Assembly: GCA_017553815.1 (NCBI GenBank)
Contig: JAFZJT010000164.1
Span: forward strand, 1 to 5,319
Source of the DNA: Clostridia bacterium
GTDB lineage: Bacteria > Bacillota_A > Clostridia > Christensenellales > CAG-138
Length of the DNA: 5,319 nucleotides
Direction: 5' to 3'
Positions within the stretch are counted from its first letter, which is position 1. The number at the start of each line of letters is the position of its first letter. Positions 5,302 to 5,319 of this stretch are shown here, in pieces. The translations under genes were made by a program, and so were the position numbers. The notes beneath the pieces were generated by a model. The model was not told the origin of the DNA. It saw only the letters and a program-made list of their open reading frames with translations, and did no database searches.

Positions 5302-5319
5302 GCCGAACATTCGTTCGGC
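5302..5319 (+). terminator. Probable terminator hairpin at the window edge
   Basis: GCCGAAC (5302-5308), loop ATTC, GTTCGGC (5313-5319) form a perfect 7-bp stem 52 bp after the split-barrel stop codon. The stem may extend outwards, and any U tract would lie beyond the window, so the call rests on the stem and its position only. Confidence 0.55.

Overview
The window looks like chromosomal DNA from a moderately GC-rich member of the Bacillota, most likely an anaerobic Clostridia lineage. The pointers are a T-box riboswitch in front of an aminoacyl-tRNA synthetase gene, strong Shine-Dalgarno sequences, near-consensus sigma-A promoters, GTG and TTG starts, and proteins that read like clostridial family members. 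The exact taxon cannot be fixed from the sequence. No mobile element, CRISPR array, tRNA or rRNA is visible.

Layout. Positions 1-413 (minus) hold the N-terminal 137 codons of an isoleucyl-tRNA synthetase of the eukaryote-like type 2. Its leader runs rightwards on the map to about 806. It carries a complete Ile T-box riboswitch with an ATC specifier, the GGTGGTACCGCGG T-box and an intrinsic terminator, followed by a short repeat and hairpin segment just before the gene. At 813-877 two consensus promoters stand back to back. Their -35 boxes form a perfect 20-bp palindrome (835-854). The left promoter drives the T-box/ileS leader and the right one drives a two-gene unit.

That plus-strand unit contains a membrane-bound CapD/WbpM/PglF-type nucleotide-sugar 4,6-dehydratase (1010-2899) and, 40 bp downstream, a membrane-anchored YkuE-like metallophosphoesterase (2940-3929, TTG start). 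The pairing suggests cell-surface glycan or envelope work, but no glycosyltransferase is in the window to confirm it. A convergent minus-strand Sfp-type 4'-phosphopantetheinyl transferase (3904-4677) overlaps the end of the phosphoesterase gene by 26 bp, and no terminator lies between them. After a 179-bp divergent intergenic region comes a plus-strand FMN-binding split-barrel protein of the pyridoxamine 5'-phosphate oxidase family (4857-5249). It has its own promoter, and a hairpin at the window edge is probably its terminator.

How they fit together: ileS responds to uncharged tRNA-Ile through the T-box. The dehydratase/phosphoesterase pair is probably co-transcribed. The last two genes look like independent single-gene units. 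I found no convincing undescribed multi-gene system. The most unusual signals are regulatory: the fused divergent -35 palindrome, two incompatible start solutions for the transferase gene, and a 10-bp inverted repeat bracketing the 4678-4856 promoter region.
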